From JBGTFE01 sp041747435 (GTDB lineage: Bacteria > Acidobacteriota > Blastocatellia > Pyrinomonadales > Pyrinomonadaceae), in contig JBGTFE010000059.1 in the NCBI GenBank assembly GCA_041747435.1, positions 62,001 through 126,000 on the forward strand: a stretch of DNA of 64,000 bases, in the 5' to 3' direction. Shown in pieces: positions 52,734 to 61,420 of the stretch (its first letter is position 1; the number at the start of each line of letters is the position of its first letter). Made by a program: the position numbers and the translations under genes. Below the pieces are notes generated by a model. That model was not told the origin of the DNA. It saw only the letters and a program-made list of their open reading frames with translations, and ran no database searches.

Positions 52734-52738
52734 TTCGA

Positions 52739-53746
52739 TCAGACGGATTTATTGAAGGTCTGCGCGTTGTCTGCTTCAAACGCTTCTTTGACCTGTTCTT
52801 CGATCCAATAGTAGGTCGTTTTTAAACCGTCTTCGAGAGAAATTTCCGGTTCCCAGCGAAGAACTTCGCGCAATTTTGTGTTATCCGAGTTTCTTCCGCG
52901 AACGCCTTGCGGACCTTCGACGTGTTTTTTCGTGATCTCGATTCCGGCGATCTCGGCAACAATATCGGCAAGCTGATTGATGGTGACCATTCGGTCTTGC
53001 CCCAGATTCAGCGGTTCATGAAAATCAGAACGCATCAAGCGATAGATTCCTTCGAGGCAATCGTCGATGTAGCAAAAAGAACGCGTTTGCTCGCCGTCAC
53101 CCCAGATCTCGATCTCATGATTTCCTGTCAATTTTGCAAGCGCGACTTTTCGGCACATTGCAGCCGGCGCTTTCTCTCGTCCGCCTTCCCACGTGCCTTT
53201 TTCGCCAAAAATGTTGTGAAATCGAACGGTACGCGTTTCTATTCCAAAATCGTCGCGATAATGCATACATAATCGCTCGGAAACGAGCTTTTCCCAGCCG
53301 TAAGCATCCTGCGGAAATGCCGGATACGCGTCGTCTTCTTTTAAGGGTTTGATGTCCGCTTCTTCTTGCAGGAATTCGGGGTAAATACAAGCCGAGCTCG
53401 TGTAAAGATAGCGCTTTACGTTATTTGTTCTTGCCGCTTCGAGCGTGTGAAGATTTAGCAGCGAATTATTGTACAGAATTTGCGCGTGGTGATTAGATAT
53501 AAAACCCATTCCGCCCATATCCGCCGCTAGGGCATAAACCTCATCGATTCCTCGCGTCGCCTGCAAACAATTGTCCCAGCGGCGAAGATCAAGAATCTCA
53601 AATTCATCGGCGTCGATCGTCACAAATTCGGGATATTTTATGTCAACGCCGCGAACCCAATAACCTTTCTCCTTTAAAAAAGTAACAAGGTGGCTGCCAA
53701 TAAAACCGCCGGCGCCGGTTACTAAAACTCGTGTGCTTTTGTCCAT
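52739..53746 (-). CDS. GDP-mannose 3,5-epimerase-like NAD-dependent epimerase
   Basis: 335 residues, extended SDR. The NAD motif is VTGAGGFIGSHL. The internal sequence closely follows plant GDP-mannose 3,5-epimerase: ADMGGMGFISNHHAQILYNN, YTSSACIYPEFLQEEADIKP, DAYGWEKLVSERLCMHY (Tyr-x3-Lys), RFHNIFGEKGTWEGGREKAP with the active Lys, GDGEQTRSFCYIDDCLEGIY, and GVRGRNSDNTKLREVLRWEP. The active-site Cys in SSACIYPEF is present. The product would be GDP-L-galactose (and GDP-L-gulose), a donor for the polymer. The match is by recalled motif similarity; a homologous GDP- or NDP-sugar epimerase with other specificity cannot be excluded. Confidence 0.87.
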   Translation of the reverse strand: MDKSTRVLVTGAGGFIGSHLVTFLKEKGYWVRGVDIKYPEFVTIDADEFEILDLRRWDNCLQATRGIDEVYALAADMGGMGFISNHHAQILYNNSLLNLHTLEAARTNNVKRYLYTSSACIYPEFLQEEADIKPLKEDDAYPAFPQDAYGWEKLVSERLCMHYRDDFGIETRTVRFHNIFGEKGTWEGGREKAPAAMCRKVALAKLTGNHEIEIWGDGEQTRSFCYIDDCLEGIYRLMRSDFHEPLNLGQDRMVTINQLADIVAEIAGIEITKKHVEGPQGVRGRNSDNTKLREVLRWEPEISLEDGLKTTYYWIEEQVKEAFEADNAQTFNKSV

Positions 53747-53821
53747 AACGTAGTGAAAAGATTCTCGCGCCCGCGCAAGATTCTTCCTAAATCAGGCGAC
53801 GAAACAACTTGTAATTAATGT

Positions 53822-56305
53822 TTATTCTTCTTCGTCGCTTCGATAATGAGAACGATGATAATAACTCTGATAATAATAATTGTCTTGCGTGCGGAGATTT
53901 ACGTTGTTCAGAACAACGCCGAAGATCTTCGCGCCGATGTCGAGCAAGAGTTGCCGCGAACGCCGGACGACCTGACGCGAGCTGCGTCCCGCATGAACTA
54001 CTAAAATCACGCCGTCAACCATCGACGCGATCAGAACACCGTCCGTAAACGATGCTATCGGCGGTGAATCCACCACAACGTGAGTAAAATTGTCCTGCAT
54101 TGTCCGAAGCAGATTCGCCATCTGTTCCGATCCGATAAGCTCCGCCGGATTTGGCGGGATCGGTCCCGATAGAAGTAAATGCAATTTTGCTTCTTCATCA
54201 TACTGAACGACGTCCATAATATCGTCGTCGGTCCAGTTGCTTGAAAGCAGGGTGCTTAAACCCTCGGCATTGCTGACGTCAAAAATAGAATGAAGCCGCG
54301 GACGCCGCATATCGGCATCGATGATCAAAACTTTGGCACCTGTTTGCGCCAAACTGATCGCGGTATTGACCGCCGTTGTCGTTTTGCCTTCGGATGGCAG
54401 ACTCGACGTAACCAAAAGCGATTTTGGAGCGTGACCTGCCGTCGAAAGCAGAATCGAGGTTCTCAGTTGTCGATATGCCTCAGCTAGCGACGAACGCGAA
54501 TCGGTCGAGATCAAAAGCTCGGATTTTGATCGATCATCGCCGTCGCCGTTCGCGCCGCCCACGAGCAAAAGCTTGCGTTTCGGCACCGCGTCGATCGTCG
54601 GGATCGCGGCAAGCGCCGGCAGTTGAAGTAGATTTTCGACATCTTCGGTCGAGCGAACGGTATCATCAAGATATTCGAGAAAAAGCGCGAGACCCGCACC
54701 AAAAAGTGTCGACAGGAAAAGCGCGGCTAAAACCGTGATCAAACGTCGCGGTGAAACCGGAACTTCGGGCGGAACCGCAAATTCAGTAACGCTGATGTTG
54801 TTGTCCGTTCCTTTCGCAACAAGGTCGTTTCCACTTTGCTGATCGATCAAATTCTTCAAAAAACCCTTATTGGTTTCAATATTCTGTTCCAGAAGCTTAA
54901 TATTGATCGCCGCCTGACTTTGTCCTTGAGCTTGGTTGTACTGTTCGTCAAAAGCCTCGCGGATCTTCTCCTCGGCTTGCTTCGACTGAAGATATTTTGT
55001 TCGCAGATTTGTGAGCAGCGTCTGCCCAATCCGGATACGATAGTCATCGAGATTCTTTTGGAATTGCGACTTCACGCTGCGAATAGAATTTTCCAAAACT
55101 TCAATTTTTGCCTCTTTCTCCTTAACTTCTTGCGCGTTCGGCAAATATTCTTTTAAATCCTTTTCTTTTTCCGCCCTCAGATCGGCGATCTTTTTGAGCG
55201 TTTCGCTTTCATAGTCACGGATCTTATTTTCCTGCTCCGTAACGTAGCGAGCCATTAATTCCTCAACTCGCGATTGAACGCCGTTTGGTGAGTCTTTCAC
55301 CGAATTGTATTCGGCTTCTGCATTTTTTCTTGCGTTTTCCGAATCGAGACGCTGCTTGTTTAATCCTTCGAGAGAATTGACGGCAAGTGTCTGCGCTTCA
55401 TCGAGGTCCAAAATGTCGGAACTTTGTTTTAGATCGACGAGCTTTTGTTCGTCAATTTTGATCTGTGACTGCAGACTGGCAATTCTCCCCTCCAAAAAAT
55501 CGTTCGTCTTTTTGCTGGTCCCGGTACGTTTTTCCAGGTTCATTTTTGTAAAAATTCCGCCGATTCCGTTAACAATTGCCGCGGCAAGCTCCGGATTTGT
55601 ATGCCGGAAGGTGACTTCGATAAGCCGTGTGTCCTTCACCGTCGCGCGAGACTCGCGAACCGGCTCGATTCCGATATTGTCCTTGATGATCTTCACGTAA
55701 GGGGCAAGTCTCACGGCTTCGGCGATTTCGTCCGTCGAAGCAAGCTCGGAGTCTTGCGATGGCAAAACCTCGCCAACCCCTTTATCCTGCTTTTTGTCGT
55801 CGCTCGCCAGCCCGATTCCCTTCATGATCGAACGCCACACGGAAGTTGCCCCCTCGGCGCGCATTTGTTGAATTTCCTTGTTGCTGTCGAGACTGAACTC
55901 TTTCACCACACGACGCAAAAGGCTGTCGCTATGAAGCAACTGTAATTGAGTATTAAAATAAGCGGGATCGGGCTGCGAACTCGGCATGCTCCGGTCTTTG
56001 GTCACCAAATCAGGATTAGCCCGTTCAAGATCGACCTGAATCATCGCCGCGGCTTGATAAACGTTCGGCTTCCGCGCCATGTATATAGCTGTCAGGGTTG
56101 TGAACAACACCGCAATTCCGACCACCATCCATAAACGCTTTCGAATCGCACGCCAATAATCGACGAGCTGAGAGCCTTCGCCGGAACTATAATCTCGATA
56201 ATTTCCGTAGCCTTCACTTGCAGCCGGAAGCTGCGATTCAAAGCTATGTCCGATCTTTACTTTTTCGGCAGAATGCCGCGGAACGATTTCCCGGGTTTCT
56301 TTCAT
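53822..56305 (-). CDS. Polysaccharide co-polymerase/tyrosine autokinase (Wzz-BY-kinase)
   Basis: 827 residues. Residues 1-60 are a cytoplasmic lead-in. A first helix is at about 62-82 (RLWMVVGIAVLFTTLTAIYM), then a Wzz-type periplasmic domain with long coiled coils (about 270-500). A second helix is near 535-555 (LITVLAALFLSTLFGAGLAL). The C-terminal BY-kinase has Walker A SLPSEGKTTT (about 635), Walker A' KVLIIDADMRRPRLH and Walker B THVVVDSPPI. The end carries a tyrosine cluster, QDNYYYQSYYHRSHYRS, the usual autophosphorylation site. It controls polymer length and export with the Wza-like protein, encoded 19 bases upstream. Confidence 0.95.
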   Translation of the reverse strand: MKETREIVPRHSAEKVKIGHSFESQLPAASEGYGNYRDYSSGEGSQLVDYWRAIRKRLWMVVGIAVLFTTLTAIYMARKPNVYQAAAMIQVDLERANPDLVTKDRSMPSSQPDPAYFNTQLQLLHSDSLLRRVVKEFSLDSNKEIQQMRAEGATSVWRSIMKGIGLASDDKKQDKGVGEVLPSQDSELASTDEIAEAVRLAPYVKIIKDNIGIEPVRESRATVKDTRLIEVTFRHTNPELAAAIVNGIGGIFTKMNLEKRTGTSKKTNDFLEGRIASLQSQIKIDEQKLVDLKQSSDILDLDEAQTLAVNSLEGLNKQRLDSENARKNAEAEYNSVKDSPNGVQSRVEELMARYVTEQENKIRDYESETLKKIADLRAEKEKDLKEYLPNAQEVKEKEAKIEVLENSIRSVKSQFQKNLDDYRIRIGQTLLTNLRTKYLQSKQAEEKIREAFDEQYNQAQGQSQAAINIKLLEQNIETNKGFLKNLIDQQSGNDLVAKGTDNNISVTEFAVPPEVPVSPRRLITVLAALFLSTLFGAGLALFLEYLDDTVRSTEDVENLLQLPALAAIPTIDAVPKRKLLLVGGANGDGDDRSKSELLISTDSRSSLAEAYRQLRTSILLSTAGHAPKSLLVTSSLPSEGKTTTAVNTAISLAQTGAKVLIIDADMRRPRLHSIFDVSNAEGLSTLLSSNWTDDDIMDVVQYDEEAKLHLLLSGPIPPNPAELIGSEQMANLLRTMQDNFTHVVVDSPPIASFTDGVLIASMVDGVILVVHAGRSSRQVVRRSRQLLLDIGAKIFGVVLNNVNLRTQDNYYYQSYYHRSHYRSDEEE

Positions 56306-56324
56306 TTTTCCTCAACTCAGCGAT

Positions 56325-57356
56325 TTACGGAATGCGATACAAAATGCTCGGAATGCCGTCCTTAACAGCGCCTACTATCCCTCTTAAAATACTCTGAACG
56401 GGATCTTCTGAAACGGCAACGATGTCGTTTGGCTGTAAGATCGGATCTACCGCTTTGCGCTGACTAATTTCTTTTAGATCGAAGATCAACTCTTCCCGCT
56501 GCGCGCTTCCTTCCTTTTGCCGAAGTACCCGAACGCGGCTCTTAGTCGCCGGTTTTAGACCTTCTGCCGAAACTATAGCCTGCATCAGCGTGAGTGGCTC
56601 CTTCATCTTTACCTGCCCTTCTTTATTGACATTTCCCTGAACGTAAATGATGTCCGCATCAAGTACGCTGACAATGTCGCCCGGTTTCACTACGGGATTT
56701 GTTTTTCCTTTCAGCACATCAGGTAATTTATAGCTGAAAAACAAAATAGTGTCGTCTTCATTTTTTGCGCTCGCTTTATCCGTGCAGCCGGAAATTCCGC
56801 CGACGCGCGCGACCTGAACTGTGTTTCCCGCAAATTCGTAATCCGGTCCGCCGGCGAAACTGATAACTTCAAGTAAGGTTAAACGTCGATTCGTAAAAAA
56901 TCTCCCTGGATTTTTTACCGCGCCGACTACGGCAAGCGGCTGCGAATTCTGTTCTCTAACGACAACAGAAACGAATGGATCGCGTAAATATGTAGCGGCA
57001 TAGATCGCTCTGATCTCGTTCGCCAGCTCATTTTCGGTTTTGCAAATTGCCGTTACCGGCGACGGGATCCGCGGCAAACGAATTCGCCCGAATTCATCCA
57101 TTCTTACGCTTCCCAACGAAAGTTCGGGATGTTTATTAACGGTGACATCAAGCACGTCGTGCAAGCCGATTCGATAGCGTTCCTGCTGAAGCGTGATCGG
57201 AATTGCCTGGAGTTTTTCCGACGGAACCACCACAGTTTTATCGGATGACTCATCCGCTTTGGTGTCTTTATCATCTTGCGAAAAAGCGTTCGGCGCGCCC
57301 GCGAAATTTAGAACTAACAAAAAACCGAGTGTGACTATGAATATAACTGCTTTCAT
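56325..57356 (-). CDS. Polysaccharide export protein (Wza-like, SLBB domains)
   Basis: 343 residues. A signal peptide (MKAVIFIVTLGFLLVLNFAG, cleavage near residue 27, no lipobox Cys) is followed by an acidic linker. The Poly_export domain begins at YRIGLHDVLDVTVNKHPELS, and two SLBB ligand-binding domains follow (about 145-215, AVVGAVKNPGRFFTNRRLTL; and about 240-310, YVQGNVNKEGQVKMKEPLTL). It forms the outer-membrane and periplasmic channel for the polymer, working with the BY-kinase. Unlike E. coli Wza it lacks an N-terminal lipoprotein Cys. It is the first gene of the locus, with a sigma70 promoter about 80 bases upstream. Confidence 0.94.
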   Translation of the reverse strand: MKAVIFIVTLGFLLVLNFAGAPNAFSQDDKDTKADESSDKTVVVPSEKLQAIPITLQQERYRIGLHDVLDVTVNKHPELSLGSVRMDEFGRIRLPRIPSPVTAICKTENELANEIRAIYAATYLRDPFVSVVVREQNSQPLAVVGAVKNPGRFFTNRRLTLLEVISFAGGPDYEFAGNTVQVARVGGISGCTDKASAKNEDDTILFFSYKLPDVLKGKTNPVVKPGDIVSVLDADIIYVQGNVNKEGQVKMKEPLTLMQAIVSAEGLKPATKSRVRVLRQKEGSAQREELIFDLKEISQRKAVDPILQPNDIVAVSEDPVQSILRGIVGAVKDGIPSILYRIP

Positions 57357-57436
57357 AAAATTGCTCCGTATGACTAATATTTTTACTTTCGGGCGGGCTT
57401 TAAGCCTTGTGATTATTTATCCTTAAGAAAAGTCTA

Positions 57437-57465
57437 TTTATATCGCGTCCGTTGATTTATGACAA
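57437..57465 (-). promoter_or_regulatory. Sigma70 promoter of the polysaccharide locus
   Basis: On the minus strand TTGTCA (57460-57465, 5 of 6), a 17-base spacer and TATAAA (57437-57442, 5 of 6) stand in front of the wza-like gene. The leader would be about 75 bases. The rest of the 210-base gap to mutS shows only a weak possible plus-strand promoter for mutS (TTGATT, 17 bases, TAAGAT). Confidence 0.65.
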
Positions 57466-57566
57466 AAATGCGCAAGACCATATATTATCAAAATTGAAAA
57501 AAAGCAACAATCGGAAAATCAAAAATGGGTTGATTTAAACAATTACCGTTTTTAAGATAGACTTTG

Positions 57567-60266
57567 ATGCTCAAAACTTCTGTTCACGCTATGCAAAATG
57601 CGACGCCGATGCTACGGCAATATCTCGAATTAAAAAAGCAGCATCCGGGAACTCTGCTTTTTTTCCGCTTGGGCGATTTTTACGAGCTTTTTAACGAAGA
57701 TGCGGTGATCGGATCGCGTGAGCTGGAAATTACCTTGACGGCGCGGCAGAAAGACAGCAAAAATCCGATTCCGATGTGCGGCGTTCCGCATCACGCCGCG
57801 GCGAATTATATATCGCGGCTTATAAAAAAAGGCTACCGCGTCGCAATTTGCGAGCAAACGGAAGCCGCCGCAAAAGGCGTAAAACTCGTAAAGCGTGAAG
57901 TGGTGCGCGTAATCACGCCCGGAACCGCGATCGATCCGCAGCTCGTCGAGACGAAAGAATCAATATTTCTCGGCGCGGTTTGCGGTTCTGGCGAGACATT
58001 CGGCGCGGCTTTTCTCGAACTCTCGACTGGTGATTTTTTTGCGACACAAATTTCGGGCTCAAACGCCTGGACGAACATTTGCGCTGATATCGAAAGCTTC
58101 GCGCCGCGCGAGCTGCTTTTTCCGGAAGCCTTGCAAAAGCTTGTCGAAAGCACTTTTGGAAGCGTTTTGGAGAAAAAGAATTCGGATTTGATCGCGCCGA
58201 CGACAACGCAAAAATTCGCTACCGCGCTTACACCTCTCGACAATTGGTTTTTTCAAACCGAAGACTGCGAAAACTTTTTGAAACGACAACTGAGCGTCAA
58301 AGAATTGCGCGGATTCGGACTCGACGGCAAATCCGAAGCGACTCGTGCCGCGGGCGCGGCGTTGCGTTACGCGCAGGAAACGCAGCGCGCCGCCGCCGAG
58401 CATATTTCGGCGATTAATTATTTCGAAGCTAACGATTTTATGGTTTTGGACGCAATAACGCTAAGAAATCTCGAAATCGTCGAATCACGAAATGAAACCG
58501 GAAAACGCACGCTTTTTTCAGTGATCGACGAGACCGTGACCGGAATGGGCGCGCGGCTTCTGCGCTCATGGCTGCTCCGTCCGTCGCTAAAAAGAAGCGA
58601 AATTCAAACTCGGCTTGCCGCGGTTTCAGAGCTGACGGATTCGATTCTGCGCGACAATATCCGATTTTTGCTGAAAGAAATTTCCGATCTCGAAAGACTC
58701 GTCGGACGTTTGAACTTGGGAACGGCGACGCCGCGCGATCTGCTCGCGCTCAACCGCTCGCTGTCGCAAACGCCAAAAATTAACTTCGCGCTTTCCGATG
58801 CGCAGAGTCTGTTGCTGCAGGTTCTGTCGGAAAACATCTTCGAGCTTCCCGAAATTCGGAGTTTGATCGAACGAGCGATCGCCGATGAACCGCCGATCAA
58901 TGTTGCAGACGGCGGCGTGATTCGCGACGGTTTTAACACCGAACTCGACGAGATCAGAACCGTAAGCCGCTCGGCAAAGCAAACCATCGCCGGATTTGAA
59001 GAAAATGAGCGAAAACGCACCGGAATTTCAAATTTGCGGATCAAATTTAACAACGTGTTCGGTTATTTTATCGAAATTTCGAAAGGTAATTTGCCGCGCG
59101 TTCCCGAAGATTACGAACGGCGGCAAACACTAACAAACGCCGAAAGATTTACCACGCCACAGCTCAAAGAATGGGAACAGAAAGTTCTCGGAGCGGAAGA
59201 AAAAATTACGGCGCTCGAAGCGGAAATCTTTCAAAATGTGGGTTCGCAAATTCGGGAAGAAACGAAGAGCTTGCAGTCGACCGCGCGCGCTTTAGCGACT
59301 CTCGATGCGCTTGCCGGTTTGGCTGAAACCGCGACGCGCAGAAATTACAATGCTCCGATCCTTCACGACGGCGACGAAATCGACATCAAGCACGGAAGAC
59401 ATCCGATCGTGGAAGCATACAGCCGGGAATCGTTTGTCCCAAACGATACTTATTTGAATAATTCGACCGACCGATTGTTGATCATCACCGGACCGAATAT
59501 GGGCGGAAAATCGACGATTTTGCGGCAAATCGGATTGATCCAAATTCTCGGGCAGATCGGCTCATTCGTTCCGGCGGCTTCGGCAAAACTCCCGATCCTG
59601 GATCGTGTTTGGACGCGTGTCGGCGCATCGGACGATCTTTCGAGCGGTCGTTCGACGTTTATGGTCGAAATGACCGAAACCGCGGCGATTCTGCACAACG
59701 CAACGGCAAAGAGTTTAATTTTACTCGACGAGATCGGGCGCGGAACATCGACTTTTGACGGACTTTCGCTCGCGTGGGCAGTCGCCGAATATTTGCACAA
59801 TTCGCCCGAACATTCGGCAAAAACCTTATTCGCAACGCATTATCATGAGCTGACTGAGCTTGCCGAAAGCCTTCCGGGCGCAAAGAATTACCAGGTTTTG
59901 GCAACCGAAAAAGACGGCGAGGTCGTTTTTTTGCATAAATTAAAAAAAGGAAAGGCGTCGAAATCTTACGGAATCGCGGTCGCGCAGCTTGCTGGTTTAC
60001 CGCAAAACGTCATTTTGCGCGCGAAAGATGTTTTAGCGAAATTGGAACAGTATGAATTGGCGGTTCTTGCCGAGGCGAGACAAAATTCTGAAGCTTTGGA
60101 AACGGCAGTCGGTCGCGCTTCGGGAAGAAAAACAGCCTCGCAATTCTCGCTTTTCGCTATCACAAATGAAAACGTAGTCGACGAACTGCGCGCGGTTCAG
60201 CCCGACAACTTAACGCCCGATGAAGCAAAGAAAGTTTTGAGCGATCTGAAACGCAAGATCATTTGA
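57567..60266 (+). CDS. mutS: DNA mismatch repair protein MutS
   Basis: 899 residues. It recognises mismatches and recruits MutL. The N-terminal clamp has the Phe-x-Glu motif in LFFRLGDFYELFNEDAV. Domain II, the lever and core follow (GTATPRDLLALNRSL, NVFGYFIEISKGNLPRVPED). The ATPase has Walker A TGPNMGGKSTILRQIG, the Walker B strand SLILLDEIGRGTSTFDGLSL and ATHYHELTELAE. A late QFSLFA fits a sliding-clamp contact. A TTG lies one codon before the ATG at 57567; a further ATG at 57591 is also possible. No clear ribosome-binding site is present. The 3' end overlaps the convergent CAP-domain gene by 8 bases. Confidence 0.97.
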   Translation: MLKTSVHAMQNATPMLRQYLELKKQHPGTLLFFRLGDFYELFNEDAVIGSRELEITLTARQKDSKNPIPMCGVPHHAAANYISRLIKKGYRVAICEQTEAAAKGVKLVKREVVRVITPGTAIDPQLVETKESIFLGAVCGSGETFGAAFLELSTGDFFATQISGSNAWTNICADIESFAPRELLFPEALQKLVESTFGSVLEKKNSDLIAPTTTQKFATALTPLDNWFFQTEDCENFLKRQLSVKELRGFGLDGKSEATRAAGAALRYAQETQRAAAEHISAINYFEANDFMVLDAITLRNLEIVESRNETGKRTLFSVIDETVTGMGARLLRSWLLRPSLKRSEIQTRLAAVSELTDSILRDNIRFLLKEISDLERLVGRLNLGTATPRDLLALNRSLSQTPKINFALSDAQSLLLQVLSENIFELPEIRSLIERAIADEPPINVADGGVIRDGFNTELDEIRTVSRSAKQTIAGFEENERKRTGISNLRIKFNNVFGYFIEISKGNLPRVPEDYERRQTLTNAERFTTPQLKEWEQKVLGAEEKITALEAEIFQNVGSQIREETKSLQSTARALATLDALAGLAETATRRNYNAPILHDGDEIDIKHGRHPIVEAYSRESFVPNDTYLNNSTDRLLIITGPNMGGKSTILRQIGLIQILGQIGSFVPAASAKLPILDRVWTRVGASDDLSSGRSTFMVEMTETAAILHNATAKSLILLDEIGRGTSTFDGLSLAWAVAEYLHNSPEHSAKTLFATHYHELTELAESLPGAKNYQVLATEKDGEVVFLHKLKKGKASKSYGIAVAQLAGLPQNVILRAKDVLAKLEQYELAVLAEARQNSEALETAVGRASGRKTASQFSLFAITNENVVDELRAVQPDNLTPDEAKKVLSDLKRKII

Positions 60267-61296
60267 TTTCGACCGCGACGGGTTTTCGGAAAGGTTTCAC
60301 GGTTACGGAAACAAAATTTTCCTTATCAATACTCACTTTGATCGTTTTATTTCCCTGATTTATGCTTTGCGGCTGTTTCGGATTCTTTCGAAGCTCTTTC
60401 ATCGCGCTTTCAACCCAAAGCTCGCGTGCTTTCCAATCCGAAGCTACATTGCCAAGAAATATTTTGAGTAGATTTCCATTTTTCGAACTTATCTGCGAAT
60501 CTTTTTCGAGTTTTATCCGAATCGCGATCTCCGCGCGCGAAATGTCGTCTTTCACACCGACAAATGAAATTGCGACAGAACGATCGGACGAAGTTCCGCT
60601 CCATTCTTCATTTTCCAGGCTGGAAGAAGCCTTTTTTATCGAAATTGCGCCCGTCAATCCGGCGGTGGCTTGTTCAAACGAGATTCCCAAGCCTTCTTCA
60701 CGTTTTCGATTCTTAATCTCGGCTGAAACTCCGCGGGACGAGCCAAACCAAAGCGCCGCATACGAACCGCTGATCGCAACTCCCAACGCGTCAAACTTCA
60801 CATCTTTCCAACCGCCTGAATTTAGGATCAGCGAATTGTGCATTTCACTTTTTTTCCACGCTTCGAGCGCTAAAATGGGCGTTGCGCTTCCATTCAAATT
60901 ACGGTAAAGATTTTCGTAACCGCTGCCGGCGTATCCGACATTAAGACGTTTCGGCGATTCAAAAAGGCAATTCCACGTGCTCCGATCCTTTATGTCATAA
61001 GGACAGTTGCTCCAGCCGTGCGAAAGCGATTTTATATTTTGTATCAGATCGAGCAAATGCCGGTTTGCGACAATACTCAAAGGCACGGAAAGCGCGACCG
61101 GCGAAAGGTTATTTTTCGCGCGATATTCGTTAACGATCTTGAAAAGCTCTTTTTCCTGCGCGTCGAGATCGTCGCCCGCGCAAGATTTCTCCGTAAAGAT
61201 CTTGTCGCCGGCGCATTTCGGCTGCGAAAAAGAAGTGACGTTAAAACCAAACAAAAAAACTAAACCCAAAATCGAAACCGCCAATTTGTTTTTCAT
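60259..61296 (-). CDS. Secreted CAP-domain (SCP/PR-1) protein
   Basis: 345 residues. The ATG at 61296 has GGAG 4 bases upstream and opens a clear signal peptide (KNKLAVSILGLVFLFGFN, cleavage near SFSQ); the longer frame to 61449 would hide it. The CAP domain covers about residues 45-180: LFKIVNEYRAKNNLSPVALS, NRHLLDLIQN, GYENLYRN, EAWKKSEMHNSLILNSGGWK and ALWFGSS, with the expected His and Glu cleft residues. Four cysteines in the N-terminal half could form disulfides. The C-terminal part (about 185-345) is beta-rich and of unknown fold. CAP proteins are extracytoplasmic; bacterial roles are mostly unknown. Confidence 0.88.
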   Translation of the reverse strand: MKNKLAVSILGLVFLFGFNVTSFSQPKCAGDKIFTEKSCAGDDLDAQEKELFKIVNEYRAKNNLSPVALSVPLSIVANRHLLDLIQNIKSLSHGWSNCPYDIKDRSTWNCLFESPKRLNVGYAGSGYENLYRNLNGSATPILALEAWKKSEMHNSLILNSGGWKDVKFDALGVAISGSYAALWFGSSRGVSAEIKNRKREEGLGISFEQATAGLTGAISIKKASSSLENEEWSGTSSDRSVAISFVGVKDDISRAEIAIRIKLEKDSQISSKNGNLLKIFLGNVASDWKARELWVESAMKELRKNPKQPQSINQGNKTIKVSIDKENFVSVTVKPFRKPVAVEIK

Positions 61297-61420
61297 AAAT
61301 CTCCGCCCAAAAGCAATTTTCCGGTATGAAAAAATGATAGCTTGTTGCCGACTCTTGTCAAAGGAAAAATGCCAAGACTTTATAAAACACTTTGAGATTG
61401 TTACAATCCGCTTTGGTCTT

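Noticed and set aside
53747..53821. GC-rich inverted sequence before the BY-kinase stop
   Set aside because: The stem is only four base pairs with a two-base loop and no T-tract; not enough for a terminator or operator.
61007..61420. Long N-terminal extension of nagZ
   Set aside because: It runs antisense through the CAP-domain gene's signal peptide region and its Cys-rich sequence does not resemble any GH3 N-terminus.
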